NCBI GenBank assembly: GCA_903840165.1
Contig: CAIMEY010000002.1
Span: 197,109 to 261,108 of the forward strand
DNA length: 64,000 nucleotides
Origin: an uncultured Myxococcales bacterium
GTDB taxonomy: Bacteria > Myxococcota_A > UBA9042
Direction: 5' to 3'
The position numbers were made by a program, and so were the translations under genes. This document shows, piece after piece, positions 50,900-59,761 of this stretch; within the stretch, counting starts at the first letter, position 1, and every line of letters begins with the position of its first letter. The notes beneath the pieces are model-generated. The model worked only from the letters and a program-made list of their open reading frames with translations, was not told the DNA's origin and did not search any database.

Positions 50900-51595
50900 A
50901 TGAACGCCGCCCACGTGCTGGAGGCAGCTAGCACGACGCCTTCGCTGCAACTTGTTGATCTACTGACGAATCTTCTGATTTCGGCAGGGCTGACCTTGGT
51001 CGTCGGCCTGCATTACCGGTTCTTCGGCAGTACGCTGGCCAATCGCGACTCCTTTATCAAGGTATTTCCATTTGTTGCGCTGACAACGACTTTGCTGATC
51101 TCGATCGTCAAGTCGTCGCTGGCCCTATCGCTGGGCCTAGTGGGTGCACTTTCGATTGTGCGCTTTCGCACGCCCGTCAAGGAGCCGGAAGAACTGGCAT
51201 ACTTGTTCCTGTCGATCACCATTGGTTTGGGCCTAGGGGCTGACTTTCGCCTGCCGACGACGGTGGCTGTGGTCCTGATACTCGCGGTCATGGGCGCTGT
51301 GCAACTGCGCTCCAAGAAAAGACAAGAGCGAAATCTTTACCTAAGCATTGGCCTGGATGTCCCGCAGTCGACGGGGGCCTCCGAGGCGATCGCTCGGATC
51401 CACGAACTCCTGGCAAAACACTGTAGCCGTCTCGATTTGCGGCGGATGGACAATGATCACGGCCACTTGGAGCTGGTCTACTACGTGGACATGCGTGGCG
51501 CTGAACCCCTGGGGCAGTTGGCCGGCGACTTCCAGACCCAGTTTCCGGCTGCGCGCGTGACACTGTTGGACCAGAGCCGGTTGCCAGGCGTCTAG
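50900..51595 (+). CDS. DUF4956-family membrane protein
   Basis: 231 aa from ATG 50900 with a strong SD (AAAGGGGA). Three to four membrane helices (LVDLLTNLLISAGLTLVVGLHY, VFPFVALTTTLLISIVKSSLALSLGLVGALSIVRFRTPVKEPEELAYLFLSI) are typical of DUF4956; the loop RFRTPVKEPEE is its hallmark. The C-terminal 90 residues form a soluble alpha/beta domain. Its stop is directly followed by the ATG of the CotH-like gene. By context it belongs with CotH and VTC proteins. Confidence 0.85.
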   Translation: MNAAHVLEAASTTPSLQLVDLLTNLLISAGLTLVVGLHYRFFGSTLANRDSFIKVFPFVALTTTLLISIVKSSLALSLGLVGALSIVRFRTPVKEPEELAYLFLSITIGLGLGADFRLPTTVAVVLILAVMGAVQLRSKKRQERNLYLSIGLDVPQSTGASEAIARIHELLAKHCSRLDLRRMDNDHGHLELVYYVDMRGAEPLGQLAGDFQTQFPAARVTLLDQSRLPGV

Positions 51596-52771
51596 ATGCA
51601 GATTCCACTGGAAAAACAGGCTGATCGCAGGTTCCAGGTCGCCGGGGGAACGGCTGCCGTTGGGCTTGGTGTCGTTCTGCTGGTGGCGGTCGTCGCGTTG
51701 ATCACGGTCAAGGCGACCTCGACCCCGCAGGCCACGCGCGACGCGCATTTGGCGGCTTGGCAGGGGACTGTACCTGTACTAGACCTGCAAATCTCCCAAA
51801 AACATTGGCAAAGCCTTGAGCGAAACCGAGAGTTGCAGCAGCGACTGGCCCAGAGGCTGCACTTTCCCCCTGTTCACGCGCAGTTGGCTGACTCGTCCAA
51901 GCATCTTGGCGTCGTTCTGAATCTTTCTGGCCCCCTAGATACGGAAAGACCAAGTAATCTCGGCGCCTTGCGAGTGGAGGTCAAGGACGGCGGTGACTGG
52001 AAAGGCCTGCGCGCCTTTGTCCTTCGCGATCCAGAAGAGCCAGGGCTGCTGCGGGAAGCCGTTTTTTACGAAGCATTGCGAAGTGTTGGCTTGTTGTACC
52101 CCCAAATCCGCGCAGTGTGGCTTGAGCGAAATGGCCAGGCGGTGGGGCCGGCTGTTGCGGTTCAGATTCCAGACGCAGCGTCGATTCGGGCCGAGTTGCA
52201 AGTTGAAGGCGTTCTACTTGCGATTGACCCGACGGTTGCTCAGGGCGTGGATCTGTCGACGCGCGCGTGGCTCGCAGCGAACGACGTGACGCCTACGGCC
52301 GAGTCCGACCCGGGGCAAACTCATGAAAGTAGAGAGTTTGCGCGCGATGTAAGCCGGGCGCTACAGGCCGTGATTCGTGGCGAGACAAGCGTGGATTCGG
52401 TGCTGGATGCCTCGAAGTCGCTGCAATGGTGGACAGTTGCGCTCCTGTTGCACCAGGCTGAGCCCGGCGCCTGGGCCTCGGCTCGCTGGGTTGCCTCTAC
52501 CAACAGCCAGAAGTTGCAGCCTTTTGCCCGCCATGGCCTTGACGCGCCGTTGGCGGTAGACGCGATGCTGGGGCGCTTGGTAGTCGAGAGGTCGGACGCA
52601 ATTGTCGCGGCGCAGATCTCTGTACTAGCAAGGCTTAATGCACGGGAATTACAAGAGATTCAACGACGACTGCTGAGTACTTGGCCAAACCTAGACCAAC
52701 GCGCGCTCACGGCCATTGTGGCTGAATTGAAGCAACGCTTGGCCTCCTTGCGCGCGCTGAGGGGACTATGA
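51596..52771 (+). CDS. CotH-like protein (degenerate kinase fold), membrane-anchored
   Basis: 391 aa with an N-terminal helix (AVGLGVVLLVAVVALITVK), so probably facing the periplasm. The pattern LDLQISQKHWQSLERN, VEVKDGGDWKGLRAFVLRDPEE, LLREAVFYEALRSVGLLYPQIRAVWLERNGQAVG resembles the N-terminal lobe of CotH protein kinases. I do not see the usual catalytic Asp-Asn-Asp block, and the C-terminal half differs, so kinase activity is doubtful. It is coupled to the VTC gene by ATGA overlap. The assignment rests mostly on neighbours and on this partial similarity. Confidence 0.6.
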   Translation: MQIPLEKQADRRFQVAGGTAAVGLGVVLLVAVVALITVKATSTPQATRDAHLAAWQGTVPVLDLQISQKHWQSLERNRELQQRLAQRLHFPPVHAQLADSSKHLGVVLNLSGPLDTERPSNLGALRVEVKDGGDWKGLRAFVLRDPEEPGLLREAVFYEALRSVGLLYPQIRAVWLERNGQAVGPAVAVQIPDAASIRAELQVEGVLLAIDPTVAQGVDLSTRAWLAANDVTPTAESDPGQTHESREFARDVSRALQAVIRGETSVDSVLDASKSLQWWTVALLLHQAEPGAWASARWVASTNSQKLQPFARHGLDAPLAVDAMLGRLVVERSDAIVAAQISVLARLNARELQEIQRRLLSTWPNLDQRALTAIVAELKQRLASLRALRGL

Positions 52772-53496
52772 CCGCGCCGGCCACACCGGGGCCCTGGGCA
52801 CCGATCTCGTTACCACCGCCGAGCCAAGAGCGCTACGAGGTGAAATTCCTGATACATCGGTCGCAGTTGCCCATCGTGCAAGGTTGGTTGCACACCCACC
52901 GCGTCGGGTGGTCCAGCCCCTTTGCGCAACGCATTGTAAATAATGCGTACTTTGACACGCCGGACCTAGACGCGCTGCAGGACAACCTCGCCGGCGTCGC
53001 GCACCGCCGCAAGGTTCGACTGCGCTGGTACGGCGACACTTGGCAACCGACTAACTGGACACTGGAAATCAAGGGTCGAACCGGGAGCGTCGGCTGGAAG
53101 TGGCAGTTCGACGCAGGCGAGCCTCCGGACCTGCGGCAGACGACCTGGCGCTCGATTCAGAGTGCGGCAATTCGCAAAGTATCACCGGCGCTTGCGCTTC
53201 TGTGGCAGCAACAGCCGGTTGCAACCTTGGTCAATCGCTACTCGCGGCAGTACTTCCTATCCCGCGATTGCCGGATGCGCCTGACCGTAGACAAGGACCT
53301 CTGCCACTGGCCGCAGCGCAGTCAGGGGCGCCCGCAACTCCAGGTGGGGGCCCCGCTGGACGAACTGGTTGTGCTTGAAATGAAATGTGCTATCGCTGAT
53401 CGGGAGCTTGCGGCGAGCGCCTTGGCGGACTGGCCGCTGCGTGTAGTACAGCATTCTAAGTTCGTGAGAGGCATGGAGTTTCTCGTCCATCGCTAG
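52768..53496 (+). CDS. VTC-domain (polyphosphate polymerase-like) protein
   Basis: 242 aa. VTC domains form a tunnel-shaped triphosphate-tunnel-type fold; the yeast protein makes polyphosphate from ATP. Basic and acidic signatures match: ERYEVKFLI, VNNAYFDT, KVRLRWYG, LEIKGRTG, NRYSRQYF, MRLTVDKDL and VVLEMKCA. No signal peptide, so it is cytoplasmic or membrane-associated through the DUF4956 partner. ATG overlaps the CotH-like stop. Whether this bacterial form makes polyphosphate is inference. Confidence 0.85.
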   Translation: MTAPATPGPWAPISLPPPSQERYEVKFLIHRSQLPIVQGWLHTHRVGWSSPFAQRIVNNAYFDTPDLDALQDNLAGVAHRRKVRLRWYGDTWQPTNWTLEIKGRTGSVGWKWQFDAGEPPDLRQTTWRSIQSAAIRKVSPALALLWQQQPVATLVNRYSRQYFLSRDCRMRLTVDKDLCHWPQRSQGRPQLQVGAPLDELVVLEMKCAIADRELAASALADWPLRVVQHSKFVRGMEFLVHR

Positions 53497-54010
53497 GCCT
53501 AGCCGCCCCACAGCGTGGCGTGATGCGGTGGCTTGCCTTGCGGGCGGAGATTTGGCCAACCGCTCGTCGAAAGTCTAAATAATTATAAGCAGCTACCTCG
53601 TTGTGCTGCAATGTTGCGACGGTCTCCGTGGCCACCACCGGGCGGACTCGACGATCAAAGCGCTCGGCGCGTTGTTGCCCGATGCAGGCGCACGGCTGTG
53701 GCTCTCTGAAATAATGTTGTAATAATAAGTTGTTATCCCTTGCCTATACCAAACTTGCGCGCTGCTAAAACGTCGCCGCTAGAGCACCATCGCGCATATC
53801 GACAATAAAAACACGGCTTTGCAAATGGTGCTTGCAGGACTGTTGGCGAGGCAGGACCCGCAATACATGCAAAAAGTTTGCAAGTTGCCAGCCTGCATTA
53901 TTGTCGCCTTGCCCCATCTGGTCTGGGGCGGACGGCGGCGGCCCATGCCAGTGTTGGGCAGCCTACCGGAGCCGACGCCGCGGCTGACATGGCCCGCCTG
54001 GAGGAAGACA
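53497..54010. other. 514-bp intergenic region with AT-rich islands
   Basis: No gene is supported; in-frame upstream extensions of the M23 gene lack a signal peptide. Two unusually AT-rich islands (about 53575-53595 and 53710-53735) stand out in a GC-rich context, and copy 1 of the 18-bp motif follows the second island. It probably holds the promoter of the M23 peptidase gene. Confidence 0.4.
53732..53749 (+). promoter_or_regulatory. 18-bp repeated motif, copy 1
   Basis: GTTATCCCTTGCCTATAC, 262 bp upstream of the M23 peptidase start. Shared with copies at 55449 and 61371 (13 of 18 positions identical in all three). Function unknown; a binding site or promoter element is inferred. Confidence 0.5.
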
Positions 54011-54979
54011 ATGAACTCGACGATTTTGCATAAGTACGCAATTCCATGGCTGCTCCTGGGTTGCTCGATTCTCCTCAATGTGGTCCTACTAGCGACCCGG
54101 CACGCAGCGAGTCCGACCGCGAAAGCAACTGCCACGGCCGTTGCGCCAGCCCCTGCAGCAGTCGTCGCTGAGAAGCCGGCCGCTGACATCGCCGCGAGCG
54201 AGTGGAAGACCATTCGCACGCCGCTCAAGTCCTCTCCAGCACAGAGCTTTGCCGCCGCGTCTCCGGACGATGGCGACCCCGTTTCCCAGGCTTACGCGCG
54301 ATTGTTCATGTTTGATGTGGACTTGCGCCACGACCTGTCGACCGGCGATCAGATGGACGTAGCCTACCGGATGGATGAAGAGGGCAAGCCCGAGATCGGC
54401 ACTGCTCGGCTGGCGGTCAAGAAAAAGGGTAAGACCTTCAAGGCCTACCGCTGGACCGCGCCTGGCGACAAGTTTGCCTCCTACTGGAGCGACGAAGGTA
54501 CCGAGCTGCCTCTGCAGCTCAAGACCGGGCCTTTGCATGAGTATCAGCAGATTACGTCGCTGCTCAAGGATCGCCCGACCCACAAGGGGATGGATTTCAA
54601 GACACCCACTGGCACTGAAGTTCATGTGCCGTTTGCGGCGGTTGTGACGCGCACGAACTGGAATTGGGGCGCGAATGGCAATTGCGTCGAGGTTCAGTAT
54701 CCCGACGGCGTGCTAGCCAAGTTCCTGCATCTTAGCGATAATAAAGTGAAAGTTGGCGACAAGGTCGCGGCGGATCAAGTGATCGCGCTGTCGGGCAACA
54801 CGGGGCACTCGACCGCGCCGCACCTGCACTACCAGTTGAACCGTGGCGAAGAAGTGCTTGATCCGATTGACTATCACGGCACGATTCGTCGCAAACTCGA
54901 CGATGCCGCGCTGGCGCAGTTCAAGCCAGTTCAAGCCAAGCTGGACGCGTTGCTCGCCGACCGCACGGCCGGTCTCTAA
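54011..54979 (+). CDS. M23-family (LytM) metallopeptidase
   Basis: 322 aa from ATG 54011, preceded by GGAGGAAG. An N-terminal hydrophobic segment (YAIPWLLLGCSILLNVVLLAT) anchors it or serves as export signal. An Ala/Pro linker and an OapA/CsdA-like middle domain lead to the LytM core: HKGMDFKTPTG (HxxxD zinc motif), GNCVEVQYPDG and HSTAPHLHYQLN (HxH zinc motif). It probably cuts peptidoglycan cross-links in the periplasm or activates such enzymes. All zinc ligands are present, so it should be active. Confidence 0.9.
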   Translation: MNSTILHKYAIPWLLLGCSILLNVVLLATRHAASPTAKATATAVAPAPAAVVAEKPAADIAASEWKTIRTPLKSSPAQSFAAASPDDGDPVSQAYARLFMFDVDLRHDLSTGDQMDVAYRMDEEGKPEIGTARLAVKKKGKTFKAYRWTAPGDKFASYWSDEGTELPLQLKTGPLHEYQQITSLLKDRPTHKGMDFKTPTGTEVHVPFAAVVTRTNWNWGANGNCVEVQYPDGVLAKFLHLSDNKVKVGDKVAADQVIALSGNTGHSTAPHLHYQLNRGEEVLDPIDYHGTIRRKLDDAALAQFKPVQAKLDALLADRTAGL

Positions 54980-55030
54980 AGAATCTTCGGCGCTTGGGGG
55001 CGGTCATGGCCCTTGAGCGGCCGTCTTGCC

Positions 55031-55276
55031 CTAGTAGGGCGCGCGCGCCAACGTCGTCTTGAGCTCCGTGAGCGACGTGTAGGCATTGTCGCGGAAGATG
55101 ACCTCATCGCCATCGCCAAAGCCAGATTTGGCAATCGCAGCAACGACTTGGTCGGCGGCGCCTTGAGCCGAAACTTCCGTGTCGAATAGCGCCTTCCCAG
55201 GGCGGTCACTGGCCTTCCAGACCAAACCTGAGAACTTTCCGAATTGCTTTTTGATATCGCACTTGTACGTGGCCAT
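55031..55276 (-). CDS. Small hypothetical protein (81 aa)
   Basis: From ATG 55276 with CAGGAG upstream. The sequence starts MATYKCDIKKQFGKFSGLVWKASD and ends in a Leu/Thr-rich helix (YTSLTELKTTLARAPY). It is soluble, of mixed alpha/beta type. I do not recognise the family. It is convergent with the M23 gene, 51 bp away. Confidence 0.55.
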   Translation of the reverse strand: MATYKCDIKKQFGKFSGLVWKASDRPGKALFDTEVSAQGAADQVVAAIAKSGFGDGDEVIFRDNAYTSLTELKTTLARAPY

Positions 55277-55787
55277 GGTTCTCCTGCTGATTTCCGTCGT
55301 TTGCCCGATGCGCGTCCTGCGGCGCTCGGTCCGTCCAAGTCGTCCCAAATGGTCGCAGCCGCGCCATGGTAGGTAGCGGTGGCCAGCGCGTCAACGCGGC
55401 ACGGAAGATCTTGGGCTGGTTCGCGGGATACTCAATGAATTACAAGTAGTTATGCCTTGCTAGTACAACATCGGTGCTGCCGTCCATTCGGCAGCGCGAG
55501 CCAGCCGCCCTGCCATCCAGCGCCCGCGTTTGACACGAGCAACCCCAGTTCGCTATTGTTCTTCACCTTCCGCGCGCCTGCGATCTGGGCCGGAGTACGC
55601 CCCGGTTGGATCGGGCCCAGCGCTGCCAAAGGATGTGGTGGCGCAAAGACCGCACCTGACTTGGGGAATCTCCCGACGAGGTGCAGCGCAGAAACAAGTG
55701 CAGCGCAGGACTCCCTTGCCGTCCGCACGACCGCCGTCCCCACCGCGCGATGTGTAACCGCGCAATTGTTCAGGAGCAAATACGACC
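55277..55787. other. 511-bp divergent intergenic region
   Basis: Between the 81-aa gene and the lipoprotein at 55788. It holds copy 2 of the 18-bp motif (55449-55466) in an AT-rich patch. A near-palindrome GCTGCC/GGCAGC lies just downstream of the motif (about 55473-55495). No other gene is supported. Confidence 0.4.
55449..55466 (+). promoter_or_regulatory. 18-bp repeated motif, copy 2
   Basis: GTTATGCCTTGCTAGTAC, 322 bp upstream of the lipoprotein at 55788. The five bases before it (ACAAGTA) also resemble copy 1. Confidence 0.5.
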
Positions 55788-56933
55788 ATGAAGCGTTTTC
55801 TTACTCCAGCCCTGGCTGCCCTGGGCCTTTGCGCCAGCCTTGGCTTGGCGGCCTGTAGTTCGTCGTCCAACACGTCGGGTACCACCGCCGTGGCCGACAC
55901 CGTTTCCGGAACAGACGTCAAAGTGACCGACACCGTTGCCCCGGCCGACACCGTTGCGCCGGCCGACACTGTCTCGGCGACGACTGACACTGGCCCCGTA
56001 GCCCCGACGGATTGCAGCCCAGCTTGCTCGGCGACGCAGTACTGCGACAAGACCGCCACGCCGTTCAAATGCGTTGACATTTCCTGCGCATTGCCCACCA
56101 AGTGGGGCGTCGCTGGCGACGGCGTCATTCAGAAGATGGGCTCGATCGCGGTGACCGGCCCGGCCGCTTGCACCAAGGACGCCGATTGCAGCGCGCTCGC
56201 CCCTGGCGATACCTGCAACACCGCCAAGGGCACCTGCACCAAGGCGCTCGATGGCTGCGACCTCGACGGCGACGGCCTGCCGAACAACGTGCTCGGCAAA
56301 GTCATCAGCATGTACCCGGACTTGAACAAGACCTTGGCGGACTCCGTGGCCAAGGGCACGGTCGTGATCGCGCTCGAGAACAATGCGTGGCACACCGACA
56401 AGACCCCGTTTGATTTCAACGTGTTGCTGGGCAATATCGACCCGAGCAACCCGACCTGCGACGTCACCAAGGACGGCTGCAAGTACACCGTGACCAAGCA
56501 GAGCTACGACGTGAAGTCGACCGCTGCCAACTGCCCGTCGCAAGTGCTCTTCGCCGGTGCCAAAGTGGACGCCACGACTATGACCGCCGGTGGCGCCAAG
56601 CAAGTGTTTACGCTCTCGATTCCGGTCATGAGCCTCAATCTCCAGCTCAAGATCTCGATGGCGCAGATCACCGCCCAGGTCACCGATGGCACCTCGTGGA
56701 AGTCCAGCAAGGGCCGTCTGTGCGGCGCGATCGCGCAGAAGGACCTCAATACCGCGATCGACGCCATCCCCCCGGCGACCCTCGATCAATTCGGTGGCGC
56801 TGACACGATCAAGGCCCTAATCAGCGGAGTGCTTAAGCCGGACATCGCGTCGGTGGACGGCGGCACCAAGGATGCGATCTCGGTGTCGATCGATTTCAAC
56901 ACCGTTTCGGGCACGATCACCGGCCTGCAGTAG
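55788..56933 (+). CDS. Lipoprotein with Thr/Asp repeats and Cys-rich modules
   Basis: 381 aa. Signal peptide (MKRFLTPALAALGLCASLGLAAC) with lipobox LAAC, then a Thr/Asp-rich linker with three PADTV units. A Cys-rich segment follows (CSPACSATQYCDK), then a large domain starting near residue 100 with several Cys pairs and LDLNKTLADSVAKGTVVIAL-type strands. An EF-hand-like DLDGDGLPNN occurs around residue 160. I do not recognise the domain. A strong terminator lies 71 bp downstream, so the gene is probably a single-gene unit with copy 2 of the 18-bp motif upstream. Confidence 0.75.
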   Translation: MKRFLTPALAALGLCASLGLAACSSSSNTSGTTAVADTVSGTDVKVTDTVAPADTVAPADTVSATTDTGPVAPTDCSPACSATQYCDKTATPFKCVDISCALPTKWGVAGDGVIQKMGSIAVTGPAACTKDADCSALAPGDTCNTAKGTCTKALDGCDLDGDGLPNNVLGKVISMYPDLNKTLADSVAKGTVVIALENNAWHTDKTPFDFNVLLGNIDPSNPTCDVTKDGCKYTVTKQSYDVKSTAANCPSQVLFAGAKVDATTMTAGGAKQVFTLSIPVMSLNLQLKISMAQITAQVTDGTSWKSSKGRLCGAIAQKDLNTAIDAIPPATLDQFGGADTIKALISGVLKPDIASVDGGTKDAISVSIDFNTVSGTITGLQ

Positions 56934-57295
56934 GCGGCGCAGCCTGATCGTCCAAACCGGCTGAACGGTTGGGTCGATCAAACAGCTTGCATTCGATGAG
57001 ATAGCCTGCGGCGGCGGACATGGGTTTTGGCCCAACGTCCGTCGCCGCAGGTCGTTTTTGGGCAGCTCCAAGAACGGGCAAGCCGGGGGCCCCGGATCAC
57101 GCGGCCGAGGCCCCGACAGAAAAGGTGCAAGCGTCAGCGCCAAACGCTTGACAGGTCCTTGGCGCCCGCGTAAATTGCCGCCTCGCCGCTGGCGGAAGCC
57201 ACGGTAGCTGCTGGTTGCGCACTAGCGGTAGAGAAAGCCAAGAAGTCCCGAGAACACATACGGTTGCCTTTGCCGGGCGAACGGTTGCCTTTGCC
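56934..57295. other. Intergenic region from lipoprotein stop to tRNA-Val
   Basis: Contains the terminator at 57004-57059 and the 21-bp tandem repeat that runs into tRNA-Val. The rest (57060-57259) shows no supported gene; the tRNA promoter must lie here but no clear -35/-10 pair was found. Confidence 0.3.
57004..57059 (+). terminator. Rho-independent terminator of the 55.8-kb lipoprotein
   Basis: Arms CCTGCGGCGGCGGAC (57005-57019) and GTCCGTCGCCGCAGG (57037-57051) pair over 15 bp with one G-U wobble; an inner TGGG/CCCA extends the stem. It is followed by TCGTTTTTG. It sits 71 bp after the stop codon, the clearest terminator in the window. Confidence 0.9.
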
Positions 57296-57301
57296 GGGCG
57301 A
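57260..57301 (+). repeat. 21-bp tandem duplication overlapping the tRNA-Val 5' end
   Basis: Two perfect copies of a 21-bp unit that ends in GGGCGA (57260-57280 and 57281-57301). The second copy's end is the first six bases of tRNA-Val, so the first copy carries a decoy tRNA 5' end. Confidence 0.85.
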
Positions 57302-57367
57302 ATAGCTCAGGGGTAGAGCTACGGCTTTACACGCCGCGGGTCGCAGGTTCAATCCCTGCTTCGCCCA
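57296..57367 (+). tRNA. tRNA-Val (UAC)
   Basis: 72-nt cloverleaf: acceptor GGGCGAA with TTCGCCC; D stem GCTC/GAGC; anticodon loop TTTACAC (anticodon TAC); T arm GCAGG-TTCAATC-CCTGC; discriminator A. The first anticodon-stem pair is an A-C mismatch (27-43). CCA is not fully encoded (CCG). Confidence 0.93.
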
Positions 57368-57431
57368 CCGAGCAGTTGATTCTGCGCAACTAATGCGTAT
57401 GTCCCTGAGTTCTTGGGCCGTTTGAATACAT

Positions 57432-57508
57432 GGAGTGGTAGTTCAGTTGGTTAGAACGCTGGCCTGTCAAGCCAGAGGTCGCGGGTTCAAGTCCCGTCCG
57501 CTCCGCCA
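57432..57508 (+). tRNA. tRNA-Asp (GUC)
   Basis: 77 nt including an encoded CCA. Acceptor GGAGTGG/CCGCTCC (one T-G pair), D arm GTTC-AGTTGGTTA-GAAC, anticodon stem CTGGC/GCCAG with loop CTGTCAA (anticodon GTC), T arm GCGGG-TTCAAGT-CCCGT. It lies 64 bp after tRNA-Val, probably in one transcript. Confidence 0.96.
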
Positions 57509-57739
57509 AGTCCTTCAAGTTTCAGTGCGATTCAGCAGCCGTGGGGGCCATCCGGAACCCGCGGCTGTTCTGTTTTTGCCGCGCGATCAGCTTTGGCGGG
57601 AAAGCCGAACCTTTGCGTTCCTGCCGCGATGGCCCGTTGCGTTCCTGCTCCGTTCGCGTTTGCTTTCGCGCGGGTTGGCCTCGAACGATTTGCGACTGGG
57701 CGTGGTTTCCTCGGCAGACAAGCTACTTGGGGTACTCCG

Positions 57740-58042
57740 TCAGCATGAGCCCACCACCCGCGAGCGTCCTTGCTTGTAGCCGCGCTCTGGCCCCATCACC
57801 GCCGCGCACACACGCTTGCGGCCCGTCCATGGGCGATCAGGACTCATCAGCAACACCGTGTCGGTCTTGTCGATTTTGACGTGGTAGCGGGCTGCGTCGA
57901 GCGCTGCAACCAGCGTCACCTGGACCTGAACGGTTTCGCCGATCAACTGCGGCCAGCGAATCGCTAGTTCCGCACCGGTGACCATCAATGGCGCAGCGAA
58001 GGCGGTCGGCGCGATCACGCATGCGATCACGCACATCCTCAT
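57740..58042 (-). CDS. Doubtful small exported protein (100 aa)
   Basis: From ATG 58042: MRMCVIACVIAPTAFAAP reads as a signal peptide with an AFA-A cleavage site. A beta-type stretch follows (GAELAIRWPQLIGETVQVQVTLVAAL) and then a basic tail. No ribosome binding site and no known family. The end overlaps no other gene. It fits the gap between tRNA-Asp and the kinase gene. Confidence 0.35.
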   Translation of the reverse strand: MRMCVIACVIAPTAFAAPLMVTGAELAIRWPQLIGETVQVQVTLVAALDAARYHVKIDKTDTVLLMSPDRPWTGRKRVCAAVMGPERGYKQGRSRVVGSC

Positions 58043-58156
58043 GGAGGAACGAAGGCACGACGTGCGAATATTGGAAGCCTTTGGGCCTCGCAAGACGACA
58101 AGCATCAGGCCCCGGCGCAAGCTTGCGTCATTTCAAGGCTACTGCCAATGTCTAGC

Positions 58157-59761
58157 TTACACGGGATGAAGGCTGGTGGCGTAGATGTCCGTCGGCTGCA
58201 AACGCCAGACGCTCGGGACACTGGTTAGCCGGACCAAGGCGCGCCGACCAGCCCAACGTGCCACGTACTCGTCCACGCGGATCTGGGTGCCGGGGCTGAC
58301 GTCCAAAAGACCTAGTGGATCAAGGCCTTGAACATCGGTACTACATCCCGCCGGTCGGTCAGCGACCACGGCAGCACGCGCCTGCAGCCGAGGCTCCGGG
58401 ATGCGCGCCAGCTGGGCGTGCATGGAGGCCAGCGTATCGAGCAAGTGACTGACCGCGCCCCTCTCGTCACCAGCACATGGCATTCGAATTTCGATGTGGC
58501 GCCCGGCCGGGCCTGAGACATCGGCCCCAGCCTGTCTGAGTTCGTCCAAAGTGCCTGCCAGCACGTGCCGGGCGATCTGCTCGATGGCCTCGGGTCCGTA
58601 TGTGACGCCTTTGCCTACAATTTGGCTGACTTCTACCAGTGCACGCACAACTTGGAGGTCGCCGCCGCTCTCTTGACTTCTGACAGCCGGCACGCCGCGC
58701 CCTGGGGTTCGCGGACGGCGCAGTAGGGCGGAAGACGGCGGTCGCAGCGAGCTCAGCCGCGCACTGCTCATGCGCTCATCGCTGAGATTCTTGCGCATTT
58801 CGGTGCGGATCGCCCGGAGCCCTTCGCGTACCTGACGCGCGGAAGTGGGCCTTTGGTCAGGCGATTTCGCCATCAGAGGCTTGAGCCAGGCCTCCAGACC
58901 GCTTGGCACCTGGGCCGCCCCGAGGCGAGAGGCCAAAGTCGGCGCTTCATCAAGCAGTTGCGACGTGCAGAGGTCGAGCGCCGTCGCGCCCGCAAAGGGG
59001 GGCTCGCCCGTAAGCAGTTCATATGTCACGCAACCGACCAGATACAAATCCGTTCTCGCGTCGATGTTGCCAGCTCGCACCTGTTCGGGGCTCATGTACG
59101 CCGGGGTCCCCACAACGCCGATCTCGTCGGCCTGCACGATGGGCCCAGGCACCTGGGCAATGCCGAAATCGACTAATTTACAAAGACCTACCGAGCCAGC
59201 CCGCGGGAGCATGATGTTCTCTGGCTTGACGTCGCAGTGCACTACGCCGGCGTCGTGACAGGCCGCCAGCGCGGCCAGCAGATTATCCAGTACGTACAAT
59301 GCCGTCTGCATATCCAGGCCCCTGCCCATACGCAGCACGCGATCACGAACAGCTTCCCCGTCGACGAGTTCCATGTCGATCAGCAAGGTTCCATCGGGCG
59401 TCCGGCCAAAGCGGTGCAGCCCGACGATCCCCGGATGTTCGACCTTGCGCAGCAGCCGCGCTTCTTGGAGAAAACGCTGCGCACTTGTTGAATTGCTGGC
59501 ATATTCTGTCTTGAGCAACTTTAGCGCCACATCACGATGCGTCAGCGTGTCATGGGCGCGAAATACGGTACCCATGCCGCCCGCGCCAATTTGCGCTTTT
59601 AGTTCATAGCGTTGATCGAGTATGTCGCCGATGCGGCCGTCGAACGCGGTCACCAACTCGAGCGGAGCACCATCGGTCGGACAAATCCGACTGCGGCCGC
59701 GAAAATGGCGGTTGCACAGGCGGCAGTACAGCAGGTCGGATTGTAAGTGCTTGATGGACAT
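58157..59761 (-). CDS. Hanks-type serine/threonine protein kinase with N-terminal zinc ribbon
   Basis: 534 aa from ATG 59761; a TTG at 59854 would add 31 residues with a further Cys-x-x-Cys. The N-terminus has YCRLCNRHFRGRSRICPTDGAPL, a four-Cys zinc-ribbon type common in this group. Kinase motifs: IGAGGMGTVFRA (P loop), DVALKLLK (ATP Lys), VHCDVKPENIM (catalytic loop), VDFGIAQ (metal Asp) and TPAYMSPEQV (activation segment). The C-terminal 190 residues are Arg/Pro-rich and then a helical/beta domain without known match. No membrane helix, so it is probably cytoplasmic. It could phosphorylate partners read by the FHA proteins in this window. Confidence 0.92.
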   Translation of the reverse strand: MSIKHLQSDLLYCRLCNRHFRGRSRICPTDGAPLELVTAFDGRIGDILDQRYELKAQIGAGGMGTVFRAHDTLTHRDVALKLLKTEYASNSTSAQRFLQEARLLRKVEHPGIVGLHRFGRTPDGTLLIDMELVDGEAVRDRVLRMGRGLDMQTALYVLDNLLAALAACHDAGVVHCDVKPENIMLPRAGSVGLCKLVDFGIAQVPGPIVQADEIGVVGTPAYMSPEQVRAGNIDARTDLYLVGCVTYELLTGEPPFAGATALDLCTSQLLDEAPTLASRLGAAQVPSGLEAWLKPLMAKSPDQRPTSARQVREGLRAIRTEMRKNLSDERMSSARLSSLRPPSSALLRRPRTPGRGVPAVRSQESGGDLQVVRALVEVSQIVGKGVTYGPEAIEQIARHVLAGTLDELRQAGADVSGPAGRHIEIRMPCAGDERGAVSHLLDTLASMHAQLARIPEPRLQARAAVVADRPAGCSTDVQGLDPLGLLDVSPGTQIRVDEYVARWAGRRALVRLTSVPSVWRLQPTDIYATSLHPV

